From Gracilinema caldarium (lineage in GTDB: Bacteria > Spirochaetota > Spirochaetia > Treponematales > Breznakiellaceae), in NCBI RefSeq assembly GCF_029265695.1, contig NZ_JAJUHW010000002.1:79674-143673 (forward strand): DNA of 64,000 bases. The letters are read 5' to 3'. The notes below the pieces were generated by a model, which was given only the letters and a program-made list of their open reading frames with translations, searched no databases and had not been told where the DNA came from. Numbering within the stretch: position 1 is the first letter of the stretch; each line of letters opens with the position of its first letter. A program made the position numbers and the translations under genes. Shown piece by piece: positions 60,855 through 64,000 of this stretch.

Positions 60855-61643
60855 ATGGGGAATGTCCTCCTGGAGCAAAAAACGGAAGAAGAACTCTGGC
60901 TTGCTTATAAAAAGACCAGGGATCCAAAAATCCGTGAAACATTTATAAAACAGTACGCACCTCTGGTAAAATATGTAGCCGGCAAAGTCGCAGTGGGCAT
61001 GCCCCATAACGTCGAATTCGACGACCTGGTAGGTTTTGGAGTCTTCGGGCTCCTGGATGCCATAGAAAAGTTTGATCCAGAAAAGAACGTAAAATTTAAA
61101 ACCTATGCGGTTACAAGAATTCGCGGCGCCATTTTTGATGAACTTCGCTCCATTGATTGGGTTCCCCGGTCGGTGCGGCAGAAAACAAAAGAACTGGAAG
61201 ACACCATTGGAGCTCTGGAAGCCCAATTAGGGCGCACTGCTTCTGACCAGGAAATAGCCCAGGCTCTTGGAATGACCGAAGAAGATTTCCTGAAAACCAT
61301 GATGCGCATTTCGGGTACCTCTATCTTGTCATTAAATGATGTTTGGTTTTCCGGCGATGAAAATGACAAGGTTTCCATCGGAGAAAGTATCGAAGCTCCC
61401 TCTAGTTTAAACCCCGACATCATTGTAGAAAAAGATGAAATTCGACGTATTATTGTAGAGGCTATTAACGAATTGCCAGACAAGGAAAAAAAGGTTCTTG
61501 TTCTTTATTATTACGAAGATTTAACTCTTAAAGAGATAGGCCAGGTGCTGGAAGTTACCGAATCTCGGGTATCACAGCTCCATACAAAGGCAATACTAAG
61601 GCTGCGAGCTAAGTTAACCAACATCCGAAAAGGTATTATGTAG
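60855..61643 (+). CDS. fliA: Flagellar sigma factor (sigma28/WhiG family)
   Basis: [75 protein letters not shown]. Confidence 0.96.
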   Translation: MGNVLLEQKTEEELWLAYKKTRDPKIRETFIKQYAPLVKYVAGKVAVGMPHNVEFDDLVGFGVFGLLDAIEKFDPEKNVKFKTYAVTRIRGAIFDELRSIDWVPRSVRQKTKELEDTIGALEAQLGRTASDQEIAQALGMTEEDFLKTMMRISGTSILSLNDVWFSGDENDKVSIGESIEAPSSLNPDIIVEKDEIRRIIVEAINELPDKEKKVLVLYYYEDLTLKEIGQVLEVTESRVSQLHTKAILRLRAKLTNIRKGIM

Positions 61644-61654
61644 GAGCGGCACCC

Positions 61655-63616
61655 ATGATCGATTTTGTCCAGCTACAGGAAAGAATTAAGAAACAGCTGG
61701 AACGGGACCGGACAATCCGATCGGTGGAAGCTGAAGGGGACACCCTGGAAGAAGCGGTGGTAAATGCTGCAACACTGCTGGGGGTGAGTGTAAAAAAAGT
61801 AGAATACGAAGTATTAGAACGGGGGAATCCTGGTTTTTTTGGAACCGGGAAAAAAAGCTGGCGTATCAATGCCTATGAAAAGGCCGAAAAGCAGGAAACC
61901 GCATCGCTCTTTGAAACAGTCGGGCCAGAAATTACCATCGCTGCGCCGATTATCGAAGATAAGGATGGCGAAGCCTTTGCTCACTTAAGCCCTGAAGGCG
62001 CCTTCCTTAAAGTTACATCGCCAAAAGGCAAGGGTAGAAAAGCAACTGAAAAGCAGGCTATAGAAGCCTTAAATAGGCGGGCTGTTAGAGATATAAATGA
62101 AGAACTGGTATCTCGGGTAGTAAAAGAAGCCGCTGGGGAATATGTAAAAGTTGGCACCTTTATTCAAAATCCTGCGAACGATGCGATTATTACCGTTGAC
62201 ATCGCTGACCAGGAGATGAAGGCCTACATCTATGTGACTCCGCCTGGTCCGGGGGGCTGTGACCTTTCCTCGGAAACCATACTCAGTTTTCTTCGTAACA
62301 ACCGGGTCATACACGGCATAAAAGAAGAGGTGCTGCAGGAATTTACCGATAAGCCAAAATATAAAGAAATGGTGCTTGTGGCTGAAGGCAGCCGGCCGGT
62401 CAATGGCCGCGATGCTTATATTCAATATAACTTCGATACGGATCAGTCAAAAATAAAGCTGCGAGAAGGGGCAAACGGAAAAGTAGATTTTAAGGAACTG
62501 AATATAATTCAAAACGTGGTGGAAGGCCAGCCTCTGGCCCGCAAGGTTCCCGCAGAACGGGGTGTTCCCGGCAAAACCGTAACAGGAAAAGTTATTCCCG
62601 CAAAGAACGGCAAAGATATACCCATGCCGATTGGCAAAAATGTCCATGTCGGCGATGACCAGCTTACCATTATTGCCGATATGAACGGGCAGGTAGTCTT
62701 AAGCGGGGGAAAAATCAATGTGGAGCCCATATACACTGTACAGGGAGATGTAAACCTTCGAACAGGAAATATTATCTTTCTTGGTACGGTTATTATTACC
62801 GGGAACGTGGAAGATGGTTTCTCGGTAAAAGCTGCTGGCAATATCGAAGTCCATGGTACCGTAGAAAAGGCTGAATTGGATGCGGAAGGTGACATCATTG
62901 TTCACCAGGGTATCACCGGAAAAAGCAGCGGCTTTGTCCGGACTGGACGCTCTATTTGGGCCAGGTTTATCGAAAATGCCATCGTAGAAGCGGGCAACAT
63001 GGTGGTAGTGTCCGACGGTATCATCAACTCCCAGGTAAATGCGAACAAGAGCATTATCTGTCAGGGAAAACGGGCCAATATTGTAGGCGGACGGCTGCGG
63101 GCTGCGGAAGAAATTAATGCAAAGGTTTTGGGCAGCCCCGTAAGTGGTACCGAAACAATTTGTGAGGTCGGTTTTGATCCCAAAAGTAAGGAAAAACTTG
63201 ATCAGCTTACGTCTAAAAATGAAGGCTTGCACAAGCAACTTGAAGATATCGAGCTTAACCTACGAACCCTGGTAAGCATTAAAAAGCAAAGGAAGTCTTT
63301 GCCGGAAGACAAAGAAGCTTATTTACAGGAACTCATGGAACGGCGCCAGTTTGTAATGCGGGATATACAGGCTATCGATGAAGAAATTGCATCGATCCAA
63401 AATTATCTTAATACACTTAAAGTGCGCGGAAAAGTCTCGGCTTCCAGCAAGGTGTATCCTGGTGTAAAAATTATTATCCGTGATGCAAAAGAGGATGTAA
63501 AAAGCGAATACCGTGCGGTTACCTTTGTGTTGGAGAACAACCTTATTCGGGTAACTAAATATGAAGAACCGGATGAGGAAGCGAAGCGAGGCCCCGATGG
63601 CTATTCAACCAATTGA
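61655..63616 (+). CDS. DUF342/FapA family protein with N-terminal Jag-N-like domain
   Basis: VEAEGDTLEEAVVNAATLLGVSVKKVEYEVLERGNPGFFGTGKKSWRINAY; C-term polymerizing beta-helix-like GNVEDGFSVKAAGNIEVHGTVEKAELDAEGDIIVHQGITGK. Confidence 0.88.
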   Translation: MIDFVQLQERIKKQLERDRTIRSVEAEGDTLEEAVVNAATLLGVSVKKVEYEVLERGNPGFFGTGKKSWRINAYEKAEKQETASLFETVGPEITIAAPIIEDKDGEAFAHLSPEGAFLKVTSPKGKGRKATEKQAIEALNRRAVRDINEELVSRVVKEAAGEYVKVGTFIQNPANDAIITVDIADQEMKAYIYVTPPGPGGCDLSSETILSFLRNNRVIHGIKEEVLQEFTDKPKYKEMVLVAEGSRPVNGRDAYIQYNFDTDQSKIKLREGANGKVDFKELNIIQNVVEGQPLARKVPAERGVPGKTVTGKVIPAKNGKDIPMPIGKNVHVGDDQLTIIADMNGQVVLSGGKINVEPIYTVQGDVNLRTGNIIFLGTVIITGNVEDGFSVKAAGNIEVHGTVEKAELDAEGDIIVHQGITGKSSGFVRTGRSIWARFIENAIVEAGNMVVVSDGIINSQVNANKSIICQGKRANIVGGRLRAAEEINAKVLGSPVSGTETICEVGFDPKSKEKLDQLTSKNEGLHKQLEDIELNLRTLVSIKKQRKSLPEDKEAYLQELMERRQFVMRDIQAIDEEIASIQNYLNTLKVRGKVSASSKVYPGVKIIIRDAKEDVKSEYRAVTFVLENNLIRVTKYEEPDEEAKRGPDGYSTN

Positions 63617-63926
63617 TTTACAGACCCTTTTTACCCAAATGGACAAGGTCGGAAAACAAAAGACGGCTGAGAAAGAAGGCCTTATGCTTCAGCAGTCCCT
63701 GCAGGGTGCAGCGGAACTTAAAAAGACAGAAGAAAAGGTCCGTTCAGTTACAGAAACTAAGGAGCCGGAAGACGGAGCCGAACGGATAAAAGATAGAACT
63801 TCTAAAAAACAGAACCAAGAGGGATGGACCGAAAAAAAAGATGAAAAAAAGGAACAAGCCGAAGAACCTGTATCCGATGTTATCAAGGATCCCGATCTTG
63901 GAAAACATATTGATGTAAGCGGTTAG
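63597..63926 (+). CDS. Hypothetical charged protein overlapping the DUF342 gene
   Basis: ATG 63597 MAIQPIDLQTLFTQMDKVGKQKTAEKEGLMLQQSLQGAAELKKTEEKV; ORF track start 63561 lies inside the upstream gene. Confidence 0.65.
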   Translation: MAIQPIDLQTLFTQMDKVGKQKTAEKEGLMLQQSLQGAAELKKTEEKVRSVTETKEPEDGAERIKDRTSKKQNQEGWTEKKDEKKEQAEEPVSDVIKDPDLGKHIDVSG

Positions 63927-63931
63927 GGATA

Positions 63932-64000
63932 ATGGAAATTTCATTTATATTTTCGGTGGCGAGCCTCATTTTGTGGGCCTTTTCTTTTCTATATGTCCGA
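63932..64000 (+). CDS. Start of a membrane-protein gene truncated by the window end
   Basis: MEISFIFSVASLILWAFSFLYVR, open to base 64000. Confidence 0.5.
   Translation, partial: MEISFIFSVASLILWAFSFLYVR

Noticed and set aside
1-64000. CRISPR array, transposase, integrase or prophage
   Set aside because: No direct-repeat/spacer pattern and no mobile-element protein signatures seen by eye; the Cas2-like ORF stands alone.

Overview
The window looks like a 64 kb piece of a treponeme-like spirochete chromosome, inferred from gene content and order; I ran no database search. It is almost fully coding and mostly on the + strand. The left part carries a truncated class III cyclase (- strand, open at the window edge), tRNA-Val(TAC), uvrA, an LptD/OstA-like protein, phoH - 7TM-HD (PgpH-like) - ybeY - corC, a TPR protein, an orphan Cas2-like small protein, prfB with a +1 programmed frameshift, ftsY and a LolCDE-type ABC transporter. 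The middle carries mcsA - mcsB-like - clpC, a few metabolic genes, glgC, an MrfA/MrfB-type helicase-exonuclease pair, a UvrD/PcrA helicase, transporters and rdgB. It also carries a methyltransferase-pseudouridine kinase fusion next to psuG. The right third (about 43.6-64 kb) is the spirochete motility operon: flbB, fliK, flgD, flgE, flbD, motA, motB, fliL, fliM, fliY, fliO/Z, fliP, fliQ, fliR, flhB, flhA, flhF, flhG, orf, fliA and a DUF342 gene. The observations most worth following up are: (i) an McsB homologue whose phosphagen-kinase active-site motifs are nearly all replaced, next to intact mcsA and clpC; (ii) a zinc-ribbon SAM methyltransferase fused to a PsuK-type kinase beside psuG; (iii) a ~140 bp nested-hairpin, MITE-like element just upstream of the motility operon; (iv) a perfect 11-bp hairpin sequestering the phoH ribosome-binding region; (v) an orphan Cas2-like ORF with no CRISPR array and a possibly leaderless promoter. 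No CRISPR array, transposase or prophage was seen.
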